A stretch of 40,616 nt of DNA from Pseudomonadota bacterium (GTDB lineage Bacteria; Pseudomonadota; Alphaproteobacteria; Caedimonadales; UBA1908): contig JAIUNT010000009.1 in the NCBI GenBank assembly GCA_020161545.1, positions 1 through 40,616 on the forward strand, in the 5' to 3' direction. How positions within the stretch are numbered: position 1 is the first letter of the stretch; the number at the start of each line of letters is the position of its first letter. Below the pieces are notes generated by a model. It was not told where the DNA came from. It saw only the letters and a list, made by a program, of their open reading frames with translations, and did not search any database. The position numbers were made by a program, and so were the translations under genes. Below, in pieces: positions 9,295 to 17,567 of the stretch.

Positions 9295-9297
9295 CCC

Positions 9298-10038
9298 TTG
9301 CTGAGTGTCACGCCTATTCCTGTTCTTAAGGATAACTACGCGTATTTTTTGGAGGATCAGGCAACGGGCGAGACGGCCGTTGTGGATCCTTCCCGTGCCC
9401 TTGAGGTTGAGGCATTTCTGGAGCGGCAAGAAAAAGGTCTCACTTACATCCTCAATACCCATCATCACTGGGATCATGTGGGGGGCAATGAGGATCTTGC
9501 CAAGGGCCACGGCGCGAGGGTTGTGGGCTTTAAAGGCGACCGTGGGCGTCTCCCTGGGCAAAGCGTGTTTCTTGAAGATAATGAAATTTTCGCCCTAGGG
9601 GCGAGTCGTGCAAGGGTGCTGCATATTCCGGGTCATACCCTGGGACACGTTGCGTACTATTTTGAAGAGGACGCGTGTGTGTTTACGGGAGATACCCTCT
9701 TTCACCTGGGGTGCGGACGCCTTTTTGAGGGAACGCCTGATCAGATGTGGACATCCCTTTTAAGGCTTGCAGCACTTCCCCAGGACACCCGGGTGTTTTG
9801 CGGACACGAGTATATGCTGTTAAATCTGGCCTTTGCGCGTTATATCGCGCCACAGGATAAGGAGCTTGAAGACTTAGTCCTCGACTTTGAGCGTGCACGC
9901 GCTAAAGGTGAGGCCCTTGTGGGGTTTCCCCTTTCCTTTGAGATGCGCTTCAACCCGTTTTTAAGATGCCTCCTTGACGCGCCAGGCGAGGCGCTTGCGC
10001 TTTTCACCCGGCGTCGTCTGGAAAAAGACGCGTTTTAG
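9298..10038 (+). CDS. gloB: Hydroxyacylglutathione hydrolase (glyoxalase II)
   Basis: Glyoxalase II hydrolyses S-D-lactoylglutathione to D-lactate and glutathione, the last step of methylglyoxal detoxification. The 246-residue metallo-beta-lactamase-fold protein carries the metal-binding THHHWDH at 54-60, GHTLGH at 112-117, GDTLF at 131-135 and FCGHEY around 168-172, all ligands expected for the binuclear site. The N-terminal VTPIPVLKDNYAYFLED is also typical. The start is a TTG with GGAG six bases before it. The C-terminal FNPFLRC segment is the glutathione-binding end of the family. It follows the AsmA-like gene by 3 bases and converges on dksA with a 7-base gap. Confidence 0.92.
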   Translation: MLSVTPIPVLKDNYAYFLEDQATGETAVVDPSRALEVEAFLERQEKGLTYILNTHHHWDHVGGNEDLAKGHGARVVGFKGDRGRLPGQSVFLEDNEIFALGASRARVLHIPGHTLGHVAYYFEEDACVFTGDTLFHLGCGRLFEGTPDQMWTSLLRLAALPQDTRVFCGHEYMLLNLAFARYIAPQDKELEDLVLDFERARAKGEALVGFPLSFEMRFNPFLRCLLDAPGEALALFTRRRLEKDAF

Positions 10039-10045
10039 AGAGGGG

Positions 10046-10510
10046 TTAGGACTCATCGGAGTGAACGCGCTCGTCCCGCTCGTGGCGCTCTTGTGCTTCG
10101 ATGCTCAGGGTCGCCACGGGCCTGGCCATGAGACGCGTTAGGCCAATGGGCTCACCGGTCTCCTCGCAGTAGCCATAGCTCCCGTCCTCAACGCGGCGGA
10201 GGGCTTCGTCGATTTTGTTAATGAGCTTACGCTCCCTGTCGCGGGTGCGCAGCTCAAGGGCGCGGTCCGTTTCCGTTGACGCGCGGTCTGCAATGTCCGC
10301 CTCGTTGTGGGTTTGCTCTTGCATATGGTGGATCGTTTCAACGGTATCGCGCAAAAGCTCTCCTCGCCACTCCAGGAGTTTCTTTTTAAAATAGGCAAGG
10401 TGCTCAATACACATGTAGGCTTCGGCGTCGGAAGGCTTGTAATCTTGAGGTAAAACCACTGCCCTTAAACGCTCGGAATAGGATTGTGTGTCTGGTGCTG
10501 CGTAAGCCAT
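10046..10510 (-). CDS. dksA: DksA, RNA-polymerase-binding transcription factor
   Basis: DksA binds in the RNA polymerase secondary channel and, with ppGpp, adjusts rRNA and amino-acid promoters. The 154-residue protein has the coiled-coil region (about 45-100, rich in E/R) with the acidic tip DIADRAS and the C-terminal YGYCEETGEPIGLTRLMARP. Only one of the four zinc-finger cysteines remains; this degenerate finger is the ordinary form in alphaproteobacteria. The ATG has a GGGAGG site nine bases upstream. It lies 15 bases downstream of fliX in the same direction and is probably co-transcribed with it. Confidence 0.93.
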   Translation of the reverse strand: MAYAAPDTQSYSERLRAVVLPQDYKPSDAEAYMCIEHLAYFKKKLLEWRGELLRDTVETIHHMQEQTHNEADIADRASTETDRALELRTRDRERKLINKIDEALRRVEDGSYGYCEETGEPIGLTRLMARPVATLSIEAQERHERDERVHSDES

Positions 10511-10525
10511 CTTTAAAAACCTCCC

Positions 10526-10984
10526 TTATAATGCCTGTTTGTGATCCCCATGTCCCTTAAGAGACATTTCTATTTTTGTGAGCTCAATATGAACACGTTG
10601 TTCGATTTGTTCAAGTATGTCTTTTAAAGGTTCTTCGATATTGTCAACCGGGCAATGGGCGAGTTGACTGGCAATATCCTCAAGATTTTGCTGGGAAAAA
10701 CTTCCCATCAGTAAGCCATCTCGCAGCACCTCTAAGCTGACGAGGAGATCCTCCCCCCGGGAAATGGCGCGGGACTTGGTGTGCAGGCTGTCAGTGATTT
10801 CTTGTAGGTGCATGAGTGGCTGCAAGGGTGCACTCGCACCGACGTGATGGGATGAGGAGGTGTCTTGGGTCGCGGTGGTTTCATCCAGGGCGTTGGAAAA
10901 AGAACTCGCAGACGCCTTGTCGGCCTTGCGGGGCGCCGCGCGACGCGCTGGTGCAAAAGGAAATCCGTCCCCAATTTTGATCAC
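10526..10984 (-). CDS. fliX: FliX, flagellar assembly/regulatory protein
   Basis: FliX in Caulobacter couples early flagellar assembly to FlbD, the activator of sigma-54 flagellar promoters. I place the start at GTG 10984-10982 because AGGAGG lies ten bases upstream; an upstream ATG at 11083 would add 33 residues that overlap the flgI promoter region. The resulting 152-residue protein opens VIKIGDGFPFAPARRAAP and has a low-complexity middle. Its C-terminal half (SRGEDLLVSLEVLRDGLLMG and ILEQIEQRVHIELTKIEM) matches the FliX helical domain. It is transcribed away from flgI, as reported for Caulobacter, and dksA follows. Sequence similarity in this family is low, so context adds much of the confidence. 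Confidence 0.8.
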   Translation of the reverse strand: MIKIGDGFPFAPARRAAPRKADKASASSFSNALDETTATQDTSSSHHVGASAPLQPLMHLQEITDSLHTKSRAISRGEDLLVSLEVLRDGLLMGSFSQQNLEDIASQLAHCPVDNIEEPLKDILEQIEQRVHIELTKIEMSLKGHGDHKQAL

Positions 10985-11027
10985 TAACGTGTCACCTCCT
11001 GCTTTTTTTTGCTTCACGCGCCTCACT

Positions 11028-11043
11028 TGGCACGCTTCTGGCA
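11028..11043 (+). promoter_or_regulatory. Sigma-54 (RpoN) promoter of the flgI operon
   Basis: TGGCACGCTTCTGGCA matches the sigma-54 consensus TGGCACG-N4-TTGCA at all positions but one, with correct -24 GG / -12 GC spacing. Transcription would begin near 11055, about 47 bases before the flgI ATG. Flagellar hook and rod operons driven by sigma-54 with FlbD/FliX are well known in Caulobacter, and fliX is the divergent neighbour here. Confidence 0.75.
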
Positions 11044-11101
11044 TAACATGTCTCAGTATAGCACGCTTTATGTGGTGTGCCACAGATTTTAAGGATGAAG
11101 A

Positions 11102-12262
11102 ATGGGTTTGGGTTTCAACTTTGCCATGACAAAACTGCCAAGGGCCGTGCGTTTTGCGGTGCTAGCCTTTGGGTGCGCAGCTCTGTGCGTGCCAGCCTTT
11201 GCCGCCCCCCTCAAAGTGCGCATTAAGGATATCGTGTCCTTTGAGGGCGTGCGTGAAAACCAGTTGGTGGGATACGGCCTTGTGGTGGGTTTGAAGGGCA
11301 CGGGTGACACGTTAAAAGACTCGCCCTACGCCCTTGAGACCATGATCAGCATGTTGGACCGCCTGGGTGTTAACGTGCGCGATCAAAGCACGAACATGAA
11401 GTCAAAGAATGTGGCGGCCGTGATGGTGACGGCGACCTTGCCAGCCTTTGCACGGCACGGGACACCGCTCGACGTGCGGGTTTCGGCCATCGGCACAGCA
11501 AAAGACCTTTTGGGTGGCACCCTTCTTGTGACCCCGCTTATGGGCGCGGATGGGGAAGTATACGCCGTTGCCCAGGGTCCCCTGGTGACAGGTGGATTTT
11601 CCGCAGAAGGTCAATCGGGGACGTCCGTGACCAAAGGTGTGCCCACAAGCGCGCGCATTGCAAATGGGGCCATTGTGGAAAAAGAAATAGCCTTTGATAT
11701 GAACCAGCTGACCAGCATGCGCCTTTCCTTACGCAATCCTGACATGACAACGGCCAAGCGCATTGCCCAGGCCATCAATGGGCACGCGGGCTCTCAAGTG
11801 GCCAGCGCCATGGATCCGTCCACCGTCCAGCTCAATATCCCTTCAAAGGGAGAGCACGGGGTCATGGCTTTCTTGACAAACATTGAGCAACTCACCGTTG
11901 AGCCAGACACCATCGCAAAGGTCGTCATCGATGAACAAAACGGGGTGATTGTCATGGGACACAATGTGCGCATTAGCACCGTTGCTGTCAGCCACGGCAA
12001 CCTGACCATCCGCGTGACGGAGACGCCCCAGGTGTCCCAACCTAATCCGTTCTCTAACGCAGGCACAACAGCCGTTGTGCCACGCACAGCCATTGATGTG
12101 AATGAGGGCGGCAAAAAAATGACGGTGGTGGAAGAAGGGGTGACTTTGGGTGAGCTTGTGGACCACTTGAACGCCCTGGGTGTTGCGCCCCGGGATATGA
12201 TTACGATTCTACGCACCATTAAGGCGGCGGGCGCCTTACAAGCAGAAATAGAGGTGATTTAA
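11102..12262 (+). CDS. flgI: Flagellar P-ring protein FlgI
   Basis: FlgI forms the P-ring that surrounds the flagellar rod in the peptidoglycan layer. The 386-residue protein has a signal peptide (hydrophobic segment about residues 15-35, AFAAP cleavage region), then the canonical VRIKDIVSFEGVRENQLVGY and GLVVGLKGTGDT. The end LNALGVAPRDMITILRTIKA followed by GALQAEIEVI is diagnostic. Length is usual for the family. The ATG at 11102 has AAGGA six bases upstream; an internal Met at 11126 would also leave a complete signal peptide. Its TAA overlaps the next start by one base (TAATG), pointing to translational coupling. flgH, flgA and flgG are not in this window. Confidence 0.96.
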   Translation: MGLGFNFAMTKLPRAVRFAVLAFGCAALCVPAFAAPLKVRIKDIVSFEGVRENQLVGYGLVVGLKGTGDTLKDSPYALETMISMLDRLGVNVRDQSTNMKSKNVAAVMVTATLPAFARHGTPLDVRVSAIGTAKDLLGGTLLVTPLMGADGEVYAVAQGPLVTGGFSAEGQSGTSVTKGVPTSARIANGAIVEKEIAFDMNQLTSMRLSLRNPDMTTAKRIAQAINGHAGSQVASAMDPSTVQLNIPSKGEHGVMAFLTNIEQLTVEPDTIAKVVIDEQNGVIVMGHNVRISTVAVSHGNLTIRVTETPQVSQPNPFSNAGTTAVVPRTAIDVNEGGKKMTVVEEGVTLGELVDHLNALGVAPRDMITILRTIKAAGALQAEIEVI

Positions 12263-12573
12263 TGAGTGCTTCAATGAGCATGGCTGTGACAAGTCCCATG
12301 ATGGCCCATAAGGTCAAGGATCTAAGCCCACAGCGTTTAAAAGATATTGAAGGGAACGCCCAGTCTTATGTGTCCTTTATCATGTCAACCTTTGCCCAGG
12401 TGATGCTCGATACCCGCAACAAAGAGCAAGATAATGCGGGTGAGATGATGGAGAGTGCCTTTTTGACAGATGTGCTGGGTGAGTCCATGTCCAACAGTCC
12501 CCTTGGCAATGAGATGGCCAACGATCTCATGAGCACCATGATTGACCTTGCAAACCAGGAGAAAAGACCATGA
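12262..12573 (+). CDS. FlgJ-type rod-binding protein (CheL-like)
   Basis: This 103-residue protein corresponds to the N-terminal rod-binding part of FlgJ without the muramidase domain, the short form found in alphaproteobacteria and often called CheL. The stretch FIMSTFAQVMLDTRN, then MMESAFLTDVLGESM, then NDLMSTMIDL fits the Rod-binding family pattern. It probably caps or chaperones the growing rod in the periplasm. The start overlaps the flgI stop by one base and the stop overlaps the next gene by four (ATGA). Confidence 0.8.
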   Translation: MSASMSMAVTSPMMAHKVKDLSPQRLKDIEGNAQSYVSFIMSTFAQVMLDTRNKEQDNAGEMMESAFLTDVLGESMSNSPLGNEMANDLMSTMIDLANQEKRP

Positions 12574-12977
12574 CACACGCAACACTTTTGAAGGATCTGG
12601 ACGAAATCATTGCGTTTTTCGAAGAAGATAATGCGCTTTTCGCGCAAAAAGAGCGTACCAAGGTGCGCGAGCGCATGGACGCACGCCAGCAAACCATGGA
12701 GGTCTATACCTTTCACTTGAACCGCCTTAAAAGTGATTTGCCAAAGGAGGCAGATGTGCGCGCGGTCCTCGTTGAAAAGCTAAGACGCCTCGACGCTGTG
12801 TTGACCCAGAACCAGATTTATCTCGCGGCCATGGCAGACGCTTTTACAACACTGGCAGACGTTTTGAAAAAGGACATGTTTGCCCAAAAAGACCTGCCTG
12901 TGAAGCGTTATGGGCAGGTAGGTAAGACCCTTTACAGCAATCAGGCACCTTACGTGTCTGTGAACCAGACGCTGTAG
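12570..12977 (+). CDS. FlgN-like hook-filament junction chaperone
   Basis: A 135-residue, mostly helical, charged protein located directly before flgK and flgL. FlgN is the cytoplasmic export chaperone for these two junction proteins, and both position and helical character (about residues 1-100 with heptad-like spacing) fit. The C-terminal KRYGQVGKTLYSNQAPYVSV resembles the tail of alphaproteobacterial FlgN-like proteins. The start ATG lies inside an ATGA overlap with the preceding gene. Primary-sequence support is modest; a generic flagellar protein is the alternative. Confidence 0.65.
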   Translation: MTHATLLKDLDEIIAFFEEDNALFAQKERTKVRERMDARQQTMEVYTFHLNRLKSDLPKEADVRAVLVEKLRRLDAVLTQNQIYLAAMADAFTTLADVLKKDMFAQKDLPVKRYGQVGKTLYSNQAPYVSVNQTL

Positions 12978-12987
12978 GGAGCATAAA

Positions 12988-14838
12988 ATGGCTGGGATTT
13001 CCGCAACGGACGCTTTGATTTCAGGCTTAAACGCCTCAAAGGTTGCTATTGCTGATTTATCAAATCAGATGGCAAACGTTGAGACCCCCGGCTTTACCGC
13101 AAAAAAACCCCTTGTTACAACGCGTATCTTGGACGGTCTTGGTGCAGGCGTAGACCTGGCGCCTTTCCAGCGTGTTGTGGATCCATTTCTTGTGTCCGCC
13201 GATCGGGTGCAGGCCTCCCTCACCCATCACATGACAGCCAAAAGCAACTTGATGAAGCAAATGGAGCTGGAGTTTGGCAAGCCAGGAGACGCGAACTCCA
13301 TCAGCGAAATGGTGCGCGGGATGGTGGATGCGTATCAGAAAGTCTCAACCTCTCCCACAGATCCTGTGGGACGCAAAGAAGTGATGCGTACCTCCACGCG
13401 ACTTTTTGATGAGATTGCGCGCATTAGCGGGCGCATCCAGCAAATGCGTCAGGACGTGGACGGGAAAATTGCCACGGCCGTTGCAGATGTGAATAATCAG
13501 CTAGATCAAATTAATAGCCTTAATAGCGTCATTTCGGGAAATACCTTCGCGCGTCTTTCCGTGGGGGATCTGGAAGATCAGCGGGATCTTGCCCTTAAAA
13601 ACTTGGCGCAGCACTTGGACGTTTCTGTTTCCAAGGACGGCGACAACGTTGTCTACATCCAAAATAACGCGGGTGTTGCCCTTCTATTTCCCGATGTGAT
13701 TCATATTGATTATACGGCGACCGCGCTGATTAATGCGTCGTCCGCCTATAATCCAAACCCGGCCTTATCCAGCATTAACCCCATCACAGTTTCCGACTCA
13801 GGTGGTAACACAACGGACATCACACTGGATTTTAAAGACGGCGATATCGCAGCCTTCCTTGAAATGCGCGATACGGTCTTGCCCCAGTTGCAACAAGAAC
13901 TTGACCGCTTTGCTGCAAGTCTGCGTGACTCAGTCAACGCCGCCCATAACTTAGGCGCCAGTCAAACGCCCCCAGACACACTGACAGGAACGCACATCTT
14001 TACGGACCCGACTGTTGATACCTATACGGGTACAGGCGTGGTTAGATTCGCCCTTGTGGACAAAACGACGGGTCAAATGGTGGGGGGTAATACCTTCGAC
14101 CTGGATACAACCACAATGGGGACAGTCTCTATTCAAACCTTGGCCGCAAATATCCAAGGGGGGCTCACCCCTCTTTTGGGAACGGTGACGGCGGTGTGTG
14201 ACGCGACGACTAACAACCAGCTTGTGCTGAACTCAGGTGATCCCAACATCGGTATTGCCATCACGTCTGTGGGGGCAAACGCCACTGAAACAGCGACGGG
14301 GCGGGGTTTTTCTCACTTTTTTGGCCTCAATGACCTGATTATCTCGCCTCCCCACGGCATCCAAGGCGCAACGGCCGATCCAGGTATTTCGCAAACCCTG
14401 GCCATTCGCCCTGATATTCTGGCAACGGACGCGTATCTCTCCCGAGGAACCCTGTCCAGTGCCGTGCCTCCTCCGGTGCCTCCGGCAAAGCTTGTGGCCC
14501 TTGGCGATAAGACCTGCATTGACAACATCATTGGCGCGCTGAGTACACCGCAAGTTTTTACGGCCGCAGGGGGGCTCACATCCGTCAGTGCAAACTTCAT
14601 GGACTACGCAGCCCTCATCATTGCGGACTATTCTTTGGACGTTCAAAACGTGGAGACCCGGGCGACCCAGGAGTCCAATAGGCTTGAGGCACGAGACTAC
14701 GCCATTGGGCAACAGGCGGGTGTGACCGTACAAGATATTTTTACGCAAACAATGAACTGGCAGCGGCTTTTTACATCGTGTGCGCACATGAGCAAGATTG
14801 TGAATGACATGTTCCGTGAGCTGGTACGTGTTGTATAG
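12988..14838 (+). CDS. flgK: Flagellar hook-associated protein 1 FlgK
   Basis: FlgK is the first of two proteins joining hook and filament. The 616-residue protein begins with an SGLNASKVAIADLSNQMANV-type helix followed by ETPGFTAKKP, the conserved axial-protein N-terminal signature, then VDPFLVSAD and the FlgK pattern AQHLDVSV near residue 210. The middle contains variable beta-rich domains and GFSHFFGLNDLI around residue 445. The C-terminal ~60 residues are helical (MNWQRLFTSCAHMSKIVNDM) as needed for coiled-coil assembly. Start follows a GGGAGC site. Ten bases separate it from the FlgN-like gene and 13 from flgL. Confidence 0.92.
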   Translation: MAGISATDALISGLNASKVAIADLSNQMANVETPGFTAKKPLVTTRILDGLGAGVDLAPFQRVVDPFLVSADRVQASLTHHMTAKSNLMKQMELEFGKPGDANSISEMVRGMVDAYQKVSTSPTDPVGRKEVMRTSTRLFDEIARISGRIQQMRQDVDGKIATAVADVNNQLDQINSLNSVISGNTFARLSVGDLEDQRDLALKNLAQHLDVSVSKDGDNVVYIQNNAGVALLFPDVIHIDYTATALINASSAYNPNPALSSINPITVSDSGGNTTDITLDFKDGDIAAFLEMRDTVLPQLQQELDRFAASLRDSVNAAHNLGASQTPPDTLTGTHIFTDPTVDTYTGTGVVRFALVDKTTGQMVGGNTFDLDTTTMGTVSIQTLAANIQGGLTPLLGTVTAVCDATTNNQLVLNSGDPNIGIAITSVGANATETATGRGFSHFFGLNDLIISPPHGIQGATADPGISQTLAIRPDILATDAYLSRGTLSSAVPPPVPPAKLVALGDKTCIDNIIGALSTPQVFTAAGGLTSVSANFMDYAALIIADYSLDVQNVETRATQESNRLEARDYAIGQQAGVTVQDIFTQTMNWQRLFTSCAHMSKIVNDMFRELVRVV

Positions 14839-14851
14839 GGGGTAGAAGATT

Positions 14852-15790
14852 ATGGCCGAATTAAACGGTGCTGGAGATTATGCACAAAGTCATAGACTGA
14901 GTTATCAGCGTAACTTGGTGACTGCAGATTATCAAAAAGCACAGCTCCAGATGAGCTCCGGTCAAAAAGCCCAGGCATTTCATGAAAATGCCCTGGTGGT
15001 GCAGGAGTCCTTCAACGTAAAAAATACCCTCTCAGGTATTGAGCAATATGTCAGCAACATGGATACGGTGGATGCACGGTTGCAAAGCATTGAGAGCTCC
15101 CTTGATATTGTCACAAAGGTCGCAGAAGAATTTCGCTCGCGCCTTATGCGTGTGGTGCAGCCTGGCCAGCCAGACTCAGCCTTTGATAGGTTTTGCCAAG
15201 ATTCCCTGGAGATGATTGCCAAACAGCTCAATGGTCGCGACAGCCGGGGCAATTACCTCTTGGCGGGTACGGACTGGGCAACCAAGCCCGTGGATCTGGC
15301 GTCCTTACCTGTGCCCGTCTTAGGAGGCGTACCATCAACAAATTATTACAAGGGCGATCAGGGCAGTAATACGGTAAATATCGATGATGGGCAGTCCCTC
15401 GACTATACCCTTCGCGCCGATGACCCGGGGCTTGCCAATCTTCTCAGCGCCCTCAAAATTGGCGCAACCATCATCCCCGATTATGACGAGAGTGGCCCAA
15501 ACATGAAGCTTTTGCGCCAGGCCATCGACGAGGCAGACACGGGAACCACTTTGGTTGCTGAGCTCTATGAGAATCTTGGCACCATGCGCGGCAATATCAT
15601 TGCACAGGAAAACCGCTATGAAGACGTTGCAGAAAATCTCAAGGAGTTAGACGCCACACTCAATAATTCAAACCCTCTGGAAGCTTGGGCGCTGTCCACA
15701 AGCCTGGGTGCTCAGTTGCAGTTAATGATGTCCATTGTATCCCAAGATCTTCAAATGACACGTAGTTATATTTCACTTATGGCCTCTTAA
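14852..15790 (+). CDS. flgL: Flagellar hook-associated protein 3 FlgL
   Basis: FlgL is the second junction protein and resembles flagellin at both ends. The 312-residue protein has the N-terminal helical segment YQRNLVTADYQKAQLQMSSG, then NYLLAGTDWATKPV around residue 132-145 (the family's FAGTDT-like element) and a C-terminal helix ending LMMSIVSQDLQMTRSYISLM. Length is normal. It follows flgK in the operon and precedes fliW. No flagellin gene is in the window. Confidence 0.9.
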   Translation: MAELNGAGDYAQSHRLSYQRNLVTADYQKAQLQMSSGQKAQAFHENALVVQESFNVKNTLSGIEQYVSNMDTVDARLQSIESSLDIVTKVAEEFRSRLMRVVQPGQPDSAFDRFCQDSLEMIAKQLNGRDSRGNYLLAGTDWATKPVDLASLPVPVLGGVPSTNYYKGDQGSNTVNIDDGQSLDYTLRADDPGLANLLSALKIGATIIPDYDESGPNMKLLRQAIDEADTGTTLVAELYENLGTMRGNIIAQENRYEDVAENLKELDATLNNSNPLEAWALSTSLGAQLQLMMSIVSQDLQMTRSYISLMAS

Positions 15791-15810
15791 TAACTTGAAA
15801 GGATAGAAAA

Positions 15811-16317
15811 ATGTCGCATATAGAAGCAAAAAAACAAGACACGTCCTCGTGCACACCCATGGAGCACAGGGCCTTTGAGCAACCGGAGGTTCTCACGGAG
15901 GAAGCTCTCTTTTTCCATCACGGGATCATCGGCTTTGGCAATGACCAGCGCTATACGCTCACCCCATTCCCGAGGGCCGAATATGCGCCTTTGCAGCTTT
16001 TGATTCACCATCAGAACCCGTCTATTCACTTTTTAATTGTGTGCGATCAGGTCCTTGATAAGAAATACCATGTAAGTGATCTATCCCACGTGCATCAGAT
16101 CTTTGGGTACAACGCAGCCACCACAAAGTGCTATTTCATTGTGACGGTCTTGGGGCAGGGCGCTGAGATGCTGGTGGCCATCAACCAGAGGGCGCCTGTT
16201 CTTATTGATCACGCAGGTAAGCGCGCCGGGCAACACATTATGGCGGACACCCAACTGCCACTTTCCATGCCCTTGCCAGAGTTCTCCGTTGCCCTGCGCG
16301 CCCGCATTACCCCTTGA
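15811..16317 (+). CDS. fliW: FliW-like flagellar assembly factor
   Basis: FliW binds flagellin or CsrA and so links filament assembly to flagellin translation (known in Bacillus and Campylobacter). The 168-residue product shows the family core: ALFFHHGIIGFGNDQRYTLT near residue 30, PLQLLIHHQNPSIHFLIV near 60, and AINQRAPVLIDHAGKRAGQH near 125, equivalent to the NLRAPIVIN...GRQ element. The first ~25 residues are extra and polar. It is the last gene of the flagellar run, 20 bases after flgL. Its stop overlaps the 3' end of the convergent monooxygenase gene by 11 bases. No csrA is visible nearby. Confidence 0.75.
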   Translation: MSHIEAKKQDTSSCTPMEHRAFEQPEVLTEEALFFHHGIIGFGNDQRYTLTPFPRAEYAPLQLLIHHQNPSIHFLIVCDQVLDKKYHVSDLSHVHQIFGYNAATTKCYFIVTVLGQGAEMLVAINQRAPVLIDHAGKRAGQHIMADTQLPLSMPLPEFSVALRARITP

Positions 16318-17461
16318 GGGAGAGCCCCATGGCATGGCGCGTGAGGATCTTTTTAAGGGGTGGGATGCGGTTGACAATCCCAAGACCCACGCCGCGTAGG
16401 TGTCTTAAGGTCCTGGACTCGTTTGAAAACAGTTTTACAAGACCGTGGGTCATGGCGGTCATGGATACAATATCGGGCATGCGGCGCTGGGTGTAGGCAC
16501 CCGTCAGAGCTGCGCTGCTTGTCCCTTCAAAGAGACGTGGTTCTTGATCTAAGAACCAGGCCACATCACGAAGACCTAAGTTGAATCCTTGCCCAGCAAC
16601 AGGGTGAATGCCGTGGGCTGCGTCCCCCACAAGAAATGCGCGCCCCTTTGCAGGCGCCGTCACAAAGTGTCCGGCCAGTGGGTAAGAACGGCGCGGCGCA
16701 GTGAGGGTCAGCTCGCCCAAGAACGGAAACACATGGGCAAGAAGATCACAAAAGGCGCCCTCATCAAGGCCCATTAAATAATCGGCGTGACCTGGAGGTT
16801 GGCTCCACACAAGGGCGCTGGAAAAGGGGGTGAGGGGCAAAAACGCCACAGGGCCTGATGCAAGAAAATGCTCATACGCCACGCCGTTGTGGGGGCGCGT
16901 ATGGGTGAGAGTGGCCACAATGCCTACCTGGTCATAGTCCCAGCTGCGGGTTTTAAAGCCCAGATAATCCCGCACCCAAGACGCGCGTCCGTCCACGCCA
17001 AAGCACATGTCTGCCTCAAGGGTCTGGCCGCCCTCTGCTTGCAAAAGGACGTTATCCTGGTTCATGGAGAGGGCGGTGGGCACAAAGGGGCGCAAGAAGG
17101 TGATGCGGGCCTCCTCCCTTGCGCGCGCCAGAAGCGCCTCGTGAAGGCGTTCCATGGGAATGAGGTGGCCCATGGGGTCTGTGGAGACATCCTGAGACCG
17201 GTAGTGCACGTTGCCTTGTCTCTTTTCTTGGCTGACAAGGATCTCATGGATGGGGTGTGCGCTGCCCTTAAGCGTGTCCCAAACACCCAGGCGCGCCAAG
17301 ATCTTGCAAGACCCTTGGGCTAGCGCAATGGTACGCCCGTCGTGGGACGAACATGCGGGCGCGCGGTCCACAACGGTGACGGCTTGACCTTGTTTTGAGA
17401 GGGCAACAGCCAGGGCCAGTCCCACGGGACCGGCACCAATAATAAGACTTGAAGCGGCCAT
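16307..17461 (-). CDS. UbiH/UbiF/COQ6-family FAD-dependent monooxygenase
   Basis: Members hydroxylate the benzoquinone ring during ubiquinone synthesis using FAD and NAD(P)H. I choose ATG 17461 because AAAGGA lies six bases upstream and the Rossmann start follows at once (SSLIIGAGPVGLALAVALS, GAGPVG at 9-14); this gives 384 residues, normal for the family. GDAAHGIHPVAGQGFNLG around residue 279 is the second FAD-binding motif. Which ring position it attacks (UbiH, UbiF, UbiL or UbiM type) cannot be told from sequence alone. It is a single-gene unit, convergent with fliW and divergent from the AsmA gene. Confidence 0.85.
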   Translation of the reverse strand: MAASSLIIGAGPVGLALAVALSKQGQAVTVVDRAPACSSHDGRTIALAQGSCKILARLGVWDTLKGSAHPIHEILVSQEKRQGNVHYRSQDVSTDPMGHLIPMERLHEALLARAREEARITFLRPFVPTALSMNQDNVLLQAEGGQTLEADMCFGVDGRASWVRDYLGFKTRSWDYDQVGIVATLTHTRPHNGVAYEHFLASGPVAFLPLTPFSSALVWSQPPGHADYLMGLDEGAFCDLLAHVFPFLGELTLTAPRRSYPLAGHFVTAPAKGRAFLVGDAAHGIHPVAGQGFNLGLRDVAWFLDQEPRLFEGTSSAALTGAYTQRRMPDIVSMTAMTHGLVKLFSNESRTLRHLRGVGLGIVNRIPPLKKILTRHAMGLSLKG

Positions 17462-17567
17462 AGGGTATCCTTTGCTTATTTGAAAAGTGCCTTGCATTGT
17501 AACGTGTACAACCAGTTGCATTCAAGTTACCATGGGTTTCAATATTTTTTTTGGCGGAGGAAGACCT

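Noticed and set aside
10985..11083. Longer N-terminus for FliX from ATG 11083
   Set aside because: The added residues cover the sigma-54 promoter and lack a ribosome site, while GTG 10984 has AGGAGG at good spacing and gives the usual family start.
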